DNA of 64,000 nucleotides from Patulibacter sp. (GCF_030655195.1 NZ_JAURWA010000136.1:1-64000), one strand, 5' to 3'; shown: positions 47,698-57,633, counted from the first letter of the stretch. Notes: generated by a model from the sequence alone, not told the origin. Numbers and translations are program-made.

Positions 47698-47999
47698 GTG
47701 GTTCCTCCCGCGGAGAGGCTCCGCGTGGAAGGGCGATGTCCGGTCCGCGCTCGGGAGACGTGGGTCTGTCCCGGGGGCGACGAGCCTGCTGCTTCGGATT
47801 GCGGGGCGCCGAGGACTCTCATCCGTGCGCGGACATCGCCGACCGGGGACCCGTTCAGGATCTGGATCGGAGGTGCCGCGCCGCGACGACCTGCACGTGG
47901 GATACCGTAACAGCGTGCGGAGGCCCGATGGGAAGATCCTCCCCCGCGCCCGCCGCGGGCGTCACGGAAGCCGGGGCGAGGGTGCACTATGGTCGCCGC

Positions 48000-48959
48000 G
48001 TGCACGGCGAGGACGACGCTCCCCACGATCCCGCTGCCGATCCCGGACCGCCGCCGCACGCCGACGGTGCTCCGGAGCGCGGGGCGACGCCCGCGGACGA
48101 GGCCCCGCCGGGCGCGGACGCGTCGGCCGCCGACGTCGCGCCGGGGACGGACGCGACCGTCCCGGACGCCCCCACCGGCCCCGGGGCGGCGGAGCGCGCC
48201 CGCCGCGCCGCGCGCCGGATCCGCGAGCTCAACGAGGACGGCCGCGTCCTCGACGCCGTCGCCCGCCTGCGTCGCCGGCTGCCCGGGGACGACCGGCTGG
48301 GCGACCCGCTGTCGACCTCGGACCAGGGCGGGGACCCGACCCTGGGCCGCCGGATCGCGCGCCTGGCCGGCCAGACCACCGGCGGGGCGGTCCACGAGGT
48401 CGGGATGGGCGCGCTGCAGGTCTGGCAGGCGGCCGCCGAGCGCAACGGTCGCGGCCGCGGCACGGTCGACATGACCATCCTCTTCACCGACCTCGTCGGG
48501 TTCTCCCACTGGGCGCTGGAGGCCGGCGACCAGGCCACGCTGCTGCTGCTGCGCGAGGTCTCCGGGGTCCTCGAGCCGGCGGTGCAGCGCCGGCGGGGCC
48601 AGGTCGTGAAGTGGCTCGGCGACGGCATGATGGCCGTGTTCCGCGAGCCGGAGGACGCGCTGCACGCCGTCGAGCGCATGTGGGCGGGCCTCGAGGGCCT
48701 CGAGATCGCCGGCTACCAGCCGCGGATCCGGGCGGGCATGCACGTCGGGCGCCCGCGACGCGTCGGTGCGGACTACCTCGGCGTGGACGTCAACATCGCC
48801 GCCCGCGTCGCGCAGGCGGCGGGCACGAGCGAGCTGCTGGCCTCGGACGCCGCGGTGGCGGGCATCGCGCCGGACGCGGTGGTCGCCCGGCGCCGCAAGC
48901 GCTTCCGGGCCAAGGGCGTCCCGCCCGAGCTCGAGGTCTTCGCGCTCCGGAGCGCCTGA
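48000..48959 (+). CDS. Class III adenylate/guanylate cyclase-domain protein
   Basis: VDMTILFTDLVGFSHWALEAGDQATLLLLREV...GQVVKWLGDGMMAVF...VDVNIAARVAQAAG; start uncertain. Confidence 0.87.
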   Translation: MHGEDDAPHDPAADPGPPPHADGAPERGATPADEAPPGADASAADVAPGTDATVPDAPTGPGAAERARRAARRIRELNEDGRVLDAVARLRRRLPGDDRLGDPLSTSDQGGDPTLGRRIARLAGQTTGGAVHEVGMGALQVWQAAAERNGRGRGTVDMTILFTDLVGFSHWALEAGDQATLLLLREVSGVLEPAVQRRRGQVVKWLGDGMMAVFREPEDALHAVERMWAGLEGLEIAGYQPRIRAGMHVGRPRRVGADYLGVDVNIAARVAQAAGTSELLASDAAVAGIAPDAVVARRRKRFRAKGVPPELEVFALRSA

Positions 48960-49036
48960 ACGGGCCGCCGACCGGGCTCGGCCCGGACGCTCCGACGGTC
49001 GGCGTCGGGACGCCCCCAGGATCGGGGCGTCCGGGC

Positions 49037-49543
49037 TCAGTCCGGCTGGTCGGCCGTGCCGCGCCCGATCAGCCGCTCGTCGTCGAGGCTCTCGACGACG
49101 ACCGCCGCCGCGGGGCCCTCGGCGTCCCGGCCACCGCGGGTGCGGCGCCGCAGCGGGTGCACCACGCGGCCGGCGATCCGGTCGATCTGCTGGAGCGAGC
49201 CGCTCATGCCCTCGACCTGGTCCTCCATCCGGTCGACCGACGCGTACATCGCATCGACCGCGCCGCGCAGGTGCGTGACGTCCGGGGGCAGGCGGCCGAT
49301 CTCGACCTTCAGGTCGTCGACCGCGCTGATCACGCCCTTGATGTCCTGACGCATCCCCTTCATGTCGTCCCGGACCTCGGTGAGGACCCCGAGGTCCCGC
49401 CGCAGGCCCTCGATGGCGGCAGGGAGCGTCCGCAGCGCCCGCTCCAGCGCGACGACGGCGTCCAGGGCCGCCTCCACGCGCGGGAGCAGCTGGGGGAGCT
49501 GGGGCAGGTGCGGCAGGGCGATGGGGGGCACGGGGACACGCAT
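49037..49543 (-). CDS. Predicted coiled-coil protein of unknown function
   Basis: Heptad-like LKVEIGRLPPDVTHLRGAVDAMYASVDRMEDQVEGMSGSLQQIDRIAGRVV. Confidence 0.55.
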   Translation of the reverse strand: MRVPVPPIALPHLPQLPQLLPRVEAALDAVVALERALRTLPAAIEGLRRDLGVLTEVRDDMKGMRQDIKGVISAVDDLKVEIGRLPPDVTHLRGAVDAMYASVDRMEDQVEGMSGSLQQIDRIAGRVVHPLRRRTRGGRDAEGPAAAVVVESLDDERLIGRGTADQPD

Positions 49544-49581
49544 GGATCAGACCGGGAGCCTGTTCCCCGATCCGAGGATCG

Positions 49582-50523
49582 TCAAGCCGACGGGACAGAT
49601 CCGCGGTCTGCGGCGCGCTGCGCGACGACGCGCTCGTCGGCCCCGGCGGCGACCGTCGCGGCCCCGAACGACCGGCCCAGGGCGCGGACCTCGGCCTCCA
49701 TCTTCGGCACCATGGTCCGGGCCTGGTGCTTCAGCACGACGTCGCCCACGGGGCTGATCGTCAGGGTGCGCAGCAGGGAGAACCAGAGGAGCGAGCGCGG
49801 CACGTAGATCCGGCGCCTGCGCCGGGCGATGCCGTCCGCGAACGCGGTCGCGCAGTCCTCCACGGAGGTCGTGCCGCCCAGCGGGCCGGGGAGCAGCTCC
49901 CGGGCCTGGCGGAACGTCGCCAGGTCGTCCTCGATGTTGCGCACCAGGTCGGTGTCGATCCAGCCGGGGTGGGCGGAGCCGACGCGGACGCCCTTGTGCG
50001 CGACCTCGAGGCGCAGCGCGTTGGCGAACGCCTCCGCCCCGGCCTTGGACGCGCAGTAGGCGGCCATGCCGGGCAGGACGGTGAACGAGGCCAGCGAGGC
50101 GACCACGAGGACGTAGCCGCGCCGCTTCTCGATCTCGGGCAGCGCGGCCGAGACCGTGCGGATGACCCCGTTGAGGTTGACGTCGACCGTGCGCACGAGC
50201 GCGTCGGCGGGGTTGACGGCCACGGTGCCGTTGTTGGAGACGCCGGCGTTGGCGACGACGACGTCGATGCCGCCGAGCTGCTCCACGGTGCCGCGGACCG
50301 CGGCCTCGACGGCCGCCTGGTCGGTCACGTCCGCCTCGAACCACGCGTGGCGCGCGGGGCCGAGGCCGGCCAGCTCGTCGGCGAGCGCGCGCAGCAGGTC
50401 GGGCTCCATCCCCACCAGCGACACGCTCGCCCCGCGCCGGGCCAGCACCCGGGCGGTCTCGGCCCCGATGCCGCGGGCGGCACCCGTGATCAGCACGACC
50501 CGACCCTGCACGCTCTTCCTCAT
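49582..50523 (-). CDS. SDR-family oxidoreductase
   Basis: VLITGAARGIGAETARVLARRGASVSLVGME; YCASKAGAEAFANALRLE; clear paralogue of 22100-22996. Confidence 0.92.
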   Translation of the reverse strand: MRKSVQGRVVLITGAARGIGAETARVLARRGASVSLVGMEPDLLRALADELAGLGPARHAWFEADVTDQAAVEAAVRGTVEQLGGIDVVVANAGVSNNGTVAVNPADALVRTVDVNLNGVIRTVSAALPEIEKRRGYVLVVASLASFTVLPGMAAYCASKAGAEAFANALRLEVAHKGVRVGSAHPGWIDTDLVRNIEDDLATFRQARELLPGPLGGTTSVEDCATAFADGIARRRRRIYVPRSLLWFSLLRTLTISPVGDVVLKHQARTMVPKMEAEVRALGRSFGAATVAAGADERVVAQRAADRGSVPSA

Positions 50524-50532
50524 GCGCGCAGG

Positions 50533-50589
50533 CTACTGCCCAGTAGCCGGGCGTGCGTGCCGTGGCCCACGGTCGCTACTGGCGAGTAG
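50533..50589. promoter_or_regulatory. Two CTACT-N4-AGTAG palindromes 43 bp apart in divergent SDR/MFS region
   Basis: CTACT-GCCC-AGTAG at 50533-50546 (extends to GGCTACTG-CC-CAGTAGCC) and CTACT-GGCG-AGTAG at 50576-50589. Confidence 0.65.
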
Positions 50590-50695
50590 GTACGACGGGG
50601 GAACCCGGCCGGTCGGCGACCGGGGCCGGGCGCCCGCGGGCCGCCGATCGTCCCGCGGCAGGCTGCCGGGGTCCCGCCGGGGGTACTGTCGATCC

Positions 50696-52132
50696 ATGGT
50701 CGAGCCAAGCACTCCGGGCCCGGGCGGGGACGCCCCGGCGAGCACCCCCGAGCCCCAGGACGACCTCCACGTCTCGCGGGTGATCCTCACGTCGGGCGTC
50801 GCGGCGCTCGGCGGCTTCCTCTTCGGCTTCGACTCCTCCGTGATCAACGGGGCGACGGCGGCGATCCGCGACGAGTTCGACCTCAACTCGTTCGTGCAGG
50901 GCTTCGTCGTGGCGATCGCGCTGCTGGGCGCGGCCGTCGGCGCGTGGTACGCCGGGCGGATCGCCGACCGCTACGGCCGCATCCGGGTGATGGTCATCAC
51001 CGCCGGCATCTTCATCCTCAGCTCCGTCGGCTCGATGCTCGCGTTCTCCTGGATCGAGCTGGCGGTCTGGCGGCTGATCGGCGGCGCCGCCATCGGCTCC
51101 GCGTCGGTGATCGCCCCGGCGTACATCGCCGAGATCGCCCCCGCGCACCTGCGCGGCCGCCTGGGCTCGCTGCAGCAGCTGGCGATCGTGACCGGGATCT
51201 TCGTCGCGCTGCTGTCGGACTACTTCCTCGCCCAGGCCGCGGGCGGCGCGGGCAGCGACCTGTGGCTCGGCCTGGAGGCGTGGCGCTGGATGTTCCTCGC
51301 CGCCGCCGTCCCGGCGCTGATCTACGGCGTGCTGGCCCTGCAGATCCCGGAGTCGCCGCGGTACCTCGTCGCGCACCACCGCGAGAAGGAGGCCCGCAGC
51401 GTCCTGAAGCGGTTCGTCGGCGGCGACCCGGACTCGCGGATCCGCGACATCGTCCGCACGCTGAAGGGCGAGGGCCAGGTCCGCGTCCGCGATCTGCGGG
51501 GCCCGAAGTTCGGCCTGCTGCCGATCGTGTGGGTCGGCATCCTGCTGTCGGTCTTCCAGCAGGCGGTCGGGATCAACGTGATCTTCTACTACAGCTCCGA
51601 GCTCTGGCAGAGCGTCGGCTTCTCGGAGTCCGACTCGATGATCACGAGCGTCATCACGTCGATCGTGAACATCGTCTCGACGCTCGTGGCGATCGCGCTG
51701 GTCGACAAGGTCGGCCGCAAGCCCCTGCTGCTGTTCGGCTCGATCGGCATGTTCATCACCCTCGGGGCGCTGGCGATCCTCTTCGGCACCGCGCCGGTCG
51801 TCGACGGCGAGCCGAGCCTCGACGGCTTCCGCGGCGTGCTGGCCCTGGTCGCGGCCAACGGCTTCGTCGTGTCGTTCGCCACGTCGTGGGGCCCCGCGGT
51901 CTGGGTGCTCCTCGGCGAGATGTTCAACAACCGCATCCGGGCGACCGCGCTGGCCGTCGCCGCGGCCGCGCAGTGGATCGCGAACTTCGCGATCACGACG
52001 ACGTTCCCGAGCCTCTCGTCGGTCTCGCTGTCGCTCGCCTACGGCCTCTACACGACGTTCGCGTTCATCTCGATCATCTTCGTCTGGAAGGCCGTGACGG
52101 AGACGAAGGGGCGCGAGCTCGAGGACATGTGA
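50696..52132 (+). CDS. Sugar-porter-family MFS transporter
   Basis: GGFLFGFDSSVINGA, RIADRYGRIRVM, PESPRYLVAHHREKEA, DKVGRKPLLLFG, TKGRELEDM. Confidence 0.9.
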   Translation: MVEPSTPGPGGDAPASTPEPQDDLHVSRVILTSGVAALGGFLFGFDSSVINGATAAIRDEFDLNSFVQGFVVAIALLGAAVGAWYAGRIADRYGRIRVMVITAGIFILSSVGSMLAFSWIELAVWRLIGGAAIGSASVIAPAYIAEIAPAHLRGRLGSLQQLAIVTGIFVALLSDYFLAQAAGGAGSDLWLGLEAWRWMFLAAAVPALIYGVLALQIPESPRYLVAHHREKEARSVLKRFVGGDPDSRIRDIVRTLKGEGQVRVRDLRGPKFGLLPIVWVGILLSVFQQAVGINVIFYYSSELWQSVGFSESDSMITSVITSIVNIVSTLVAIALVDKVGRKPLLLFGSIGMFITLGALAILFGTAPVVDGEPSLDGFRGVLALVAANGFVVSFATSWGPAVWVLLGEMFNNRIRATALAVAAAAQWIANFAITTTFPSLSSVSLSLAYGLYTTFAFISIIFVWKAVTETKGRELEDM

Positions 52133-52211
52133 GCCGGGCCGGCACCGCGCCGGGCGACGCCGGGGCGGGACCCGCGGCGGCCGGCGGGGGTCCGGTAGCG
52201 TCCGCCCCGCC

Positions 52212-54356
52212 TTGCCCGCCGTCCGCTTCCCCTTCTCCGCCCTCGTCGGACAGGACGACCTGCGTCGCGCGCTGCTGATCAACGCCGTCGCACCCGACGT
52301 GGGCGGGGTGCTCGTCCGCGGCGAGCGCGGGACGGCGAAGACCACCGCCGTCCGGGCCCTCGAGGCGCTCCTGCCGCCCGTCGACGGTCGGCCCGCGCCG
52401 CTGGTCGAGCTGCCCGTCGGCGCCACGGTGGACCGGGTCGTCGGCACGCTGGACCTCGAGCGCGCGCTGCAGGGCGGCGAGGCGGTCCTGCAGCCCGGCC
52501 TGATGGCCCGCGCCCACCGGGGGATCCTCTACGTCGACGAGGTCAACCTCCTGGGCGACCACCTCGTCGACGTGCTGCTCGACGCCGCCGCGCAGGGCGA
52601 GGCCGTCGTCGAGCGCGACGGCGTCTCCGCCCGCCACCCCGCGCGCTTCGTCCTGGTCGGCACGATGAACCCGGAGGAGGGCGACCTGCGGCCGCAGCTG
52701 CTGGACCGCTTCGGGCTGTCGGTCACCGTCGCCGGCTCGACCGACCCGGCCGTCCGCGCCGAGGTCGTCCGGCGGCGCCTGGCGTTCGAGGCCGACCCCG
52801 CCGCCTTCGCCGCCCGCCACCGCGAGCAGGAGGAGGCGACCGCCCTACGCATCGCCGCCGCGGCGGAGCGCCTGCCCGGCGTCGTGCTCGGCGACCGGAT
52901 GCTGCGGCTCATCACTGGCGCGTGCGCGCGCCTGGGCGTCGACGGGATGCGCGCCGACCTCGTCGCCGCCCGCTGCTCCCGCGCGATCGCGGCGCTCGAG
53001 GGGCGCGACGACGTCGAGGAGCAGGACGTCCACGAGGCGATGCTGCTGACCCTCCCCCATCGCCGCCGCCGCGGGCCGCTCGACCCGCCGGGCCTCGAGC
53101 CCGAGGAGCTCGACGACGCCCTGCGGCAGGCGCGCGACGACGACCCGGGCGAGCCCGACCCGGACGACGGGCCGGACGGCGACGGCGGACCGGACGGCGG
53201 CTCCGACGGCGGGCCCGGCGACGGGGCCGGATCGGACGGGCCGGGAGCCGCCGCGGCGGGCGGTCCTCCCCCGGGCGGACCCGACGGACCGGGTCGCGGG
53301 GACGCACCCTCCTCCGACGGCGGCGGCGCGCCCGGCCGGGAGCCGCAGGACGCTGGCGACGACGCGACGTCCGGCGCCGCCGACGGGTCCGACGGCGCCG
53401 CCCGGGACGGCGCGCAGGACCCCGACGGCGACGCGCCGGGCACCGACCCCGCCGGACGGCAGCAGGCCGCCCCGCCCACGGGCCGGGACCGTCCCTTCTC
53501 CCCCGGCGCGGCGGCCGGCGAGCGCACGGACGCCCCCGCGGGCGGCGGCTCGGGCGCCGGGGTCGGCTCGCTGCTGCACCTCTCCGGCCGGGGACGCGGC
53601 GGCGTCGCGGGTCGCCGGGGCCGCACGTCCGGCGAGCACGGCCAGGCCGTCGACGTCCGGCCGCGCGAGCACGACACGGACGACCTGGCGATCGCCGCGA
53701 CGCTGCGGGCCGCGGCGCTGCGCGGCGCGACCCGGTCCCCCGGGGCCGACCGCCCCCGCACCCTCGACGTCCGCCCCGAGGACCACCGCACCCCCGTCCG
53801 GGCCGGACGGGAGGGGACCCTCGTGGTCTTCTGCGTCGACGCCTCCGGGTCGATGGGCGCCCGCAGGCGGATGGCGGCGGTGAAGGCCGCGGCGCTGGGG
53901 CTGCTGATGGACGCCTACCAGCGCCGCGACCGCGTGGCCCTGATCGCGTTCCGGGGGCGCGAGGCCGAGGTCGTGCTGCCGCCGACCGGGTCCGTGGAGC
54001 GGGCCGCCGACCGCCTCGCGCGCCTGGCCACCGGCGGGGGCACGCCGCTGGCGGCCGGTCTCGACGCCGCGTCCACGCTGATCGCCGCCCACCGCCTGCG
54101 CGATCCGGAGCGCCGGTCCCTCTGCGTCGTCGTCACCGACGGCCGGGCCTCCGGCGGCAAGGTCGGCCTGGCCGCCGCCGTGCGCGCCGCGACCCGGCTC
54201 GGCCGCACCGCCGACGGCGTCGTCCTCTTCGACAGCGAGCAGGGACGCGTGCGCCTCGGTCTCGGGCGGGTCGTCGCGGACGCCGCGGGCGCACGGCTCC
54301 TGCCCGTCGACGTGCTCACGGGCGGGGCGACCACGCCCGGCCGGGTGGCCGCGTGA
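52212..54356 (+). CDS. Fused magnesium/cobalto-chelatase-type AAA ATPase plus VWA protein (ChlI-ChlD-like)
   Basis: FPFSALVGQDDLRRALLINAVAPDVGGVLVRGERGTAKTTAVRALEALLP, LYVDEVNLLGDHLVDVLLDAA, VGTMNPEEGDLRPQLLDRFGL, and C-terminal VWA MIDAS VDASGSMG; TTG start. Confidence 0.92.
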   Translation: MPAVRFPFSALVGQDDLRRALLINAVAPDVGGVLVRGERGTAKTTAVRALEALLPPVDGRPAPLVELPVGATVDRVVGTLDLERALQGGEAVLQPGLMARAHRGILYVDEVNLLGDHLVDVLLDAAAQGEAVVERDGVSARHPARFVLVGTMNPEEGDLRPQLLDRFGLSVTVAGSTDPAVRAEVVRRRLAFEADPAAFAARHREQEEATALRIAAAAERLPGVVLGDRMLRLITGACARLGVDGMRADLVAARCSRAIAALEGRDDVEEQDVHEAMLLTLPHRRRRGPLDPPGLEPEELDDALRQARDDDPGEPDPDDGPDGDGGPDGGSDGGPGDGAGSDGPGAAAAGGPPPGGPDGPGRGDAPSSDGGGAPGREPQDAGDDATSGAADGSDGAARDGAQDPDGDAPGTDPAGRQQAAPPTGRDRPFSPGAAAGERTDAPAGGGSGAGVGSLLHLSGRGRGGVAGRRGRTSGEHGQAVDVRPREHDTDDLAIAATLRAAALRGATRSPGADRPRTLDVRPEDHRTPVRAGREGTLVVFCVDASGSMGARRRMAAVKAAALGLLMDAYQRRDRVALIAFRGREAEVVLPPTGSVERAADRLARLATGGGTPLAAGLDAASTLIAAHRLRDPERRSLCVVVTDGRASGGKVGLAAAVRAATRLGRTADGVVLFDSEQGRVRLGLGRVVADAAGARLLPVDVLTGGATTPGRVAA

Positions 54357-54967
54357 GCACCGCGGCGGACCGGGCCCGGCCGGTGGTCGCGATCGCCGGC
54401 GGTCCCGTGCTGCTCGACCCCGCGCGCGAGCTGCGCGACGCCCTGACGACCCTCGGCGCGGCCGTCGCGGTCGTCGACCTCGCCGCCGACCACGCCCTGC
54501 CGCCGGGCACGGTCGCCCTCGTGCTCGGCGACGGCGCCCCCGTGCCGTTCGCCGAGGCGCTCGCCGCCAACGGGGCGATGCGCGACGCCATCGTCGCGCT
54601 GCACCGCGCCGGCGCACCGATCGTCGCCGAGGGCGCCGGGGTCGCCGTGCTCGCCGCCTCCCTGGACGGCCACCCGATGTGCGACCTGCTGGCCGCGACC
54701 GCCCGGCCCGGCCCGGGCGGCGTTCCGGGCTCCGTCGAGCTGGTCGCCGCCTCGGACGGCCCGCTGCACGACGCCGGCGAGCGGCGCCACGGTCGCCCGT
54801 CCGCGGCGATCGCGCTGGACTCGGGGGCGGGCAGCGCTCCCGCCTGGACCGTCGGCCGTCGCCCCGAGGGCTGGGCGGCCCCGGGGCTGCACGCCAGCCT
54901 CGTCGTCGTCGGCTGGACCCTGGAGCGGGCTCGACGCCTGCTCGCGTCGGCGGGAGTGCCGCGATGA
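54353..54967 (+). CDS. CobB amidotransferase-domain-like protein lacking catalytic Cys
   Basis: VAIAGGPVLLDPARELRDALTTLGAAVAVVDLAADHALPPGTVALVLGDG...LAANGAMRDAIVALHRAGAPIVAEGAGVAVLAASLDGHPM aligns by eye with CobB C-terminal domain; overlaps both neighbours. Confidence 0.7.
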   Translation: MSTAADRARPVVAIAGGPVLLDPARELRDALTTLGAAVAVVDLAADHALPPGTVALVLGDGAPVPFAEALAANGAMRDAIVALHRAGAPIVAEGAGVAVLAASLDGHPMCDLLAATARPGPGGVPGSVELVAASDGPLHDAGERRHGRPSAAIALDSGAGSAPAWTVGRRPEGWAAPGLHASLVVVGWTLERARRLLASAGVPR

Positions 54968-55926
54968 GCACGGAGCACGACACCGACGCCGCCGAGGCGG
55001 GCGACCTCGAGGGCGGCCGCGTCGTCTTCGTCGGCGCCGGGCCCGGCGCCGCGGACCTGATCACCCTGCGCGGCGCGCGGGCGCTGGGCGAGGCCGACGT
55101 CGTCGTCTGGCCGCGCAGCCTCGTCCCGCCCGAGGTCATGGAGCACGCCCGCGAGGACGCCGAGGTGCTCACGAGCGACGACCACACGCTCGAGGACGTG
55201 ATCCAGCTGTTCGCGCGCGCCAAGCGGGAGGGCCTGACCGTCTGCCGCCTGCAGTCGGGGGACCCGGCGATCTACGCGACGCTGCACGAGCAGATCAACG
55301 CGTGCCGGCGGATGGACCTGCCCTACGAGATCGTGCCGGGCGTCGGCTCGCTGTCGGCGATGGCCGCGGCGCTCGGTCAGGAGCTGACGGTCCCCGAGGT
55401 CGCGCAGTCGCTCATCCTCACCCGCCGCGCGGTCCGCGTCCCGATGCCGGAGAACGAGCGGCTGCAGGAGCTCGCCGGACACGGGACGACGATGGCGCTC
55501 TACCTGTCGGTCCGCCGGCCCCGTGAGCTCGTCGCGGACCTGCTCGCCGGCGGCTACGCGCCGGACAGCCCGGTCGCCATCGGCTACCGCGTCTCGTGGC
55601 CCGACGAGGTGGTCCTGCGCTGCCGCCTGGACGAGCTCGCGGCGACGCTGAAGGAGCACCGGATCACGACGCAGGCGCTGATCATCCTGGGCCCGGCGCT
55701 GGCGACGGGCGAGGAGGAGCGCCGCTCCCACGTCTACCGCCCGAACTACGGCCACCGCTACCGGCGGCTGGGCAGCCCCAAGCGGTACAAGGACGCCGGC
55801 GGGGACGGCCGGGTGGCCGGCGGCGGCCCGGCGACCGGCGGCGACGCGGCGGCCCGCGCGACGACGGACGACGGTGCGGCGGCGGGGACGGGGACGGCCG
55901 CCGACGGGTCGCCCGGCCCGGCCTGA
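54964..55926 (+). CDS. cobM: Precorrin-4 C11-methyltransferase CobM/CbiF
   Basis: VVFVGAGPGAADLITLRGARALGEADVVVW; RLQSGDPAIYATLHEQ; PYEIVPGVGSLSAMAAALGQELTVPEVAQSLILTR. Confidence 0.93.
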   Translation: MSTEHDTDAAEAGDLEGGRVVFVGAGPGAADLITLRGARALGEADVVVWPRSLVPPEVMEHAREDAEVLTSDDHTLEDVIQLFARAKREGLTVCRLQSGDPAIYATLHEQINACRRMDLPYEIVPGVGSLSAMAAALGQELTVPEVAQSLILTRRAVRVPMPENERLQELAGHGTTMALYLSVRRPRELVADLLAGGYAPDSPVAIGYRVSWPDEVVLRCRLDELAATLKEHRITTQALIILGPALATGEEERRSHVYRPNYGHRYRRLGSPKRYKDAGGDGRVAGGGPATGGDAAARATTDDGAAAGTGTAADGSPGPA

Positions 55927-56033
55927 TCACCGGACGGCGGCGCCTGCGGTCGCCATGGCCTTCGCCGGACCGCCCCGGCGACGGGCCGCCCGTGCCCACG
56001 GCCCCCCGGGACGCCCCCGGTAGCGTCCCGCCG

Positions 56034-57587
56034 ATGAACGACTCCGCCGTCGGACTGCCCGTCGTCACCACCCGCGCCGGCGCGCTGCGCGGGGTCGTCG
56101 CCGACGGGGTCGCGTCGTTCAAGGGGATCCCCTACGCCGCACCGCCGACGGGGCCCCTGCGGTTCGCCGAGCCCGCGCCCGTGCCCGCGTGGGACGGGGT
56201 CCGCGACGCCTCCGCGTACGGGCCGACGCCGCCCAAGCCCCGCTACCTCCCGCCGTTCGACACGATGCTCAGCGACCCGATCATCCCGGGCGAGGGCGTG
56301 CTGAACCTGAACGTCTGGACGCCCGCCCCGCGGGTCGCCGGCGGGTCGGACGGGGCGGGCGACGGGCCGCTCCCCGTCCTCGTCTGGATCCACGGCGGCG
56401 CGTTCCGCGGCGGGACCGGGGCGGTCGGCGTCTACGACGGGAGCGCGTTCGCCCGCGACGGCGTCGTCTGTGTGACGATCAACTACCGGCTCGGGATGGA
56501 CGGCTTCGGTCTGCTGCCCGACGCGCCGCACAACCGCGGGCTGCTCGACCAGATCGCCGCCCTGCGGTGGGTGCGGGACGAGATCGCCGCGTTCGGGGGC
56601 GACCCCGGTCGCGTGACGATCGCCGGGGAGTCGGCCGGCGCGATGAGCGCGGTGACGCTGCTGGCGTCGCCCGAGGCCAGCGGCCTGTTCCACGGCGTCA
56701 TCGCGCAGAGCGGCGCCGGGCACCACGTCCAGTCCGTGCAGAGCGCGACCCGGGTGGCCGAGGAGCTCGGCCGTCGCCTCGGCGTCGAGCCCACCGCCGC
56801 GGGCTTCGCGACCGTCCCGATCGACGACTTCATCGCCGCGCAGCTGCAGCTGGGGACCGAGGTCTCGACGACCGACCGCCTCGGCTGGGGCGAGGTCGGC
56901 CTCGACGGCATGGCGTACGAGCCGGTGGTCGACGGCCGGGTCGTCCCGCGTCGCCCGATCGACGCGCTCGCCGACGCGTCCGGCGAGGACGCCGTCACGG
57001 ACGACCGCGTCCCCGCGGTCCCCGTCCTGATCGGCGCGAACTCCCAGGAGTACCGCTTCTGGCTGGCGCCGCTGGGGATGCTCGACCAGGTCACCGCGGA
57101 CGCGCTGCCGTTCGCCGGGGACGCCTACCGGCTGCCCGCCGAGAGCGCCGCGGTCTACGCCGACGCGCCGACCCCCGGCGACGGGCTCGAGGCGCTGATC
57201 TCCGACTGGTTCTTCCGGATCCCCGCGATCCGCGTGGCCGAGGCCCGCTGGGGCGGTCCGGCGGCGACGCACGTCTACGAGTTCCGCTGGGGCTCGCCGC
57301 AGCTCGACGGGACCCTCGGCGCCGCGCACGCCGTCGAGATCGCCTTCGCGTTCGACACGACGCGGGTGGAGAGCGGCTGGGGCATGATCGGCCCGGACGC
57401 CCCGGAGGCCCTGGCCGCGGAGATGCACGCGGCGTGGGTCGCCTTCGCCCGCGACGGCGATCCGGGCTGGCCGGCGTACGAGCCGCGACGCCGTGCGGTG
57501 CGGGTCTTCGGCGGCCCGGAGGGCGAGGGCGCCGTCGAGGACGACCCGCACGGCCCCCGACGCGAGGTCTGGGACGGGCTGCGCTGA
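56034..57587 (+). CDS. Type-B carboxylesterase/lipase family protein
   Basis: KGIPYAAPPTGPLRF, LNLNVWTP, VWIHGGAFRGG, VTIAGESAGAMS. Confidence 0.93.
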   Translation: MNDSAVGLPVVTTRAGALRGVVADGVASFKGIPYAAPPTGPLRFAEPAPVPAWDGVRDASAYGPTPPKPRYLPPFDTMLSDPIIPGEGVLNLNVWTPAPRVAGGSDGAGDGPLPVLVWIHGGAFRGGTGAVGVYDGSAFARDGVVCVTINYRLGMDGFGLLPDAPHNRGLLDQIAALRWVRDEIAAFGGDPGRVTIAGESAGAMSAVTLLASPEASGLFHGVIAQSGAGHHVQSVQSATRVAEELGRRLGVEPTAAGFATVPIDDFIAAQLQLGTEVSTTDRLGWGEVGLDGMAYEPVVDGRVVPRRPIDALADASGEDAVTDDRVPAVPVLIGANSQEYRFWLAPLGMLDQVTADALPFAGDAYRLPAESAAVYADAPTPGDGLEALISDWFFRIPAIRVAEARWGGPAATHVYEFRWGSPQLDGTLGAAHAVEIAFAFDTTRVESGWGMIGPDAPEALAAEMHAAWVAFARDGDPGWPAYEPRRRAVRVFGGPEGEGAVEDDPHGPRREVWDGLR

Positions 57588-57633
57588 CGCGTACGGTGCC
57601 CCCCGACGCCGCGCACGTCTCTACGCTGCAGCG

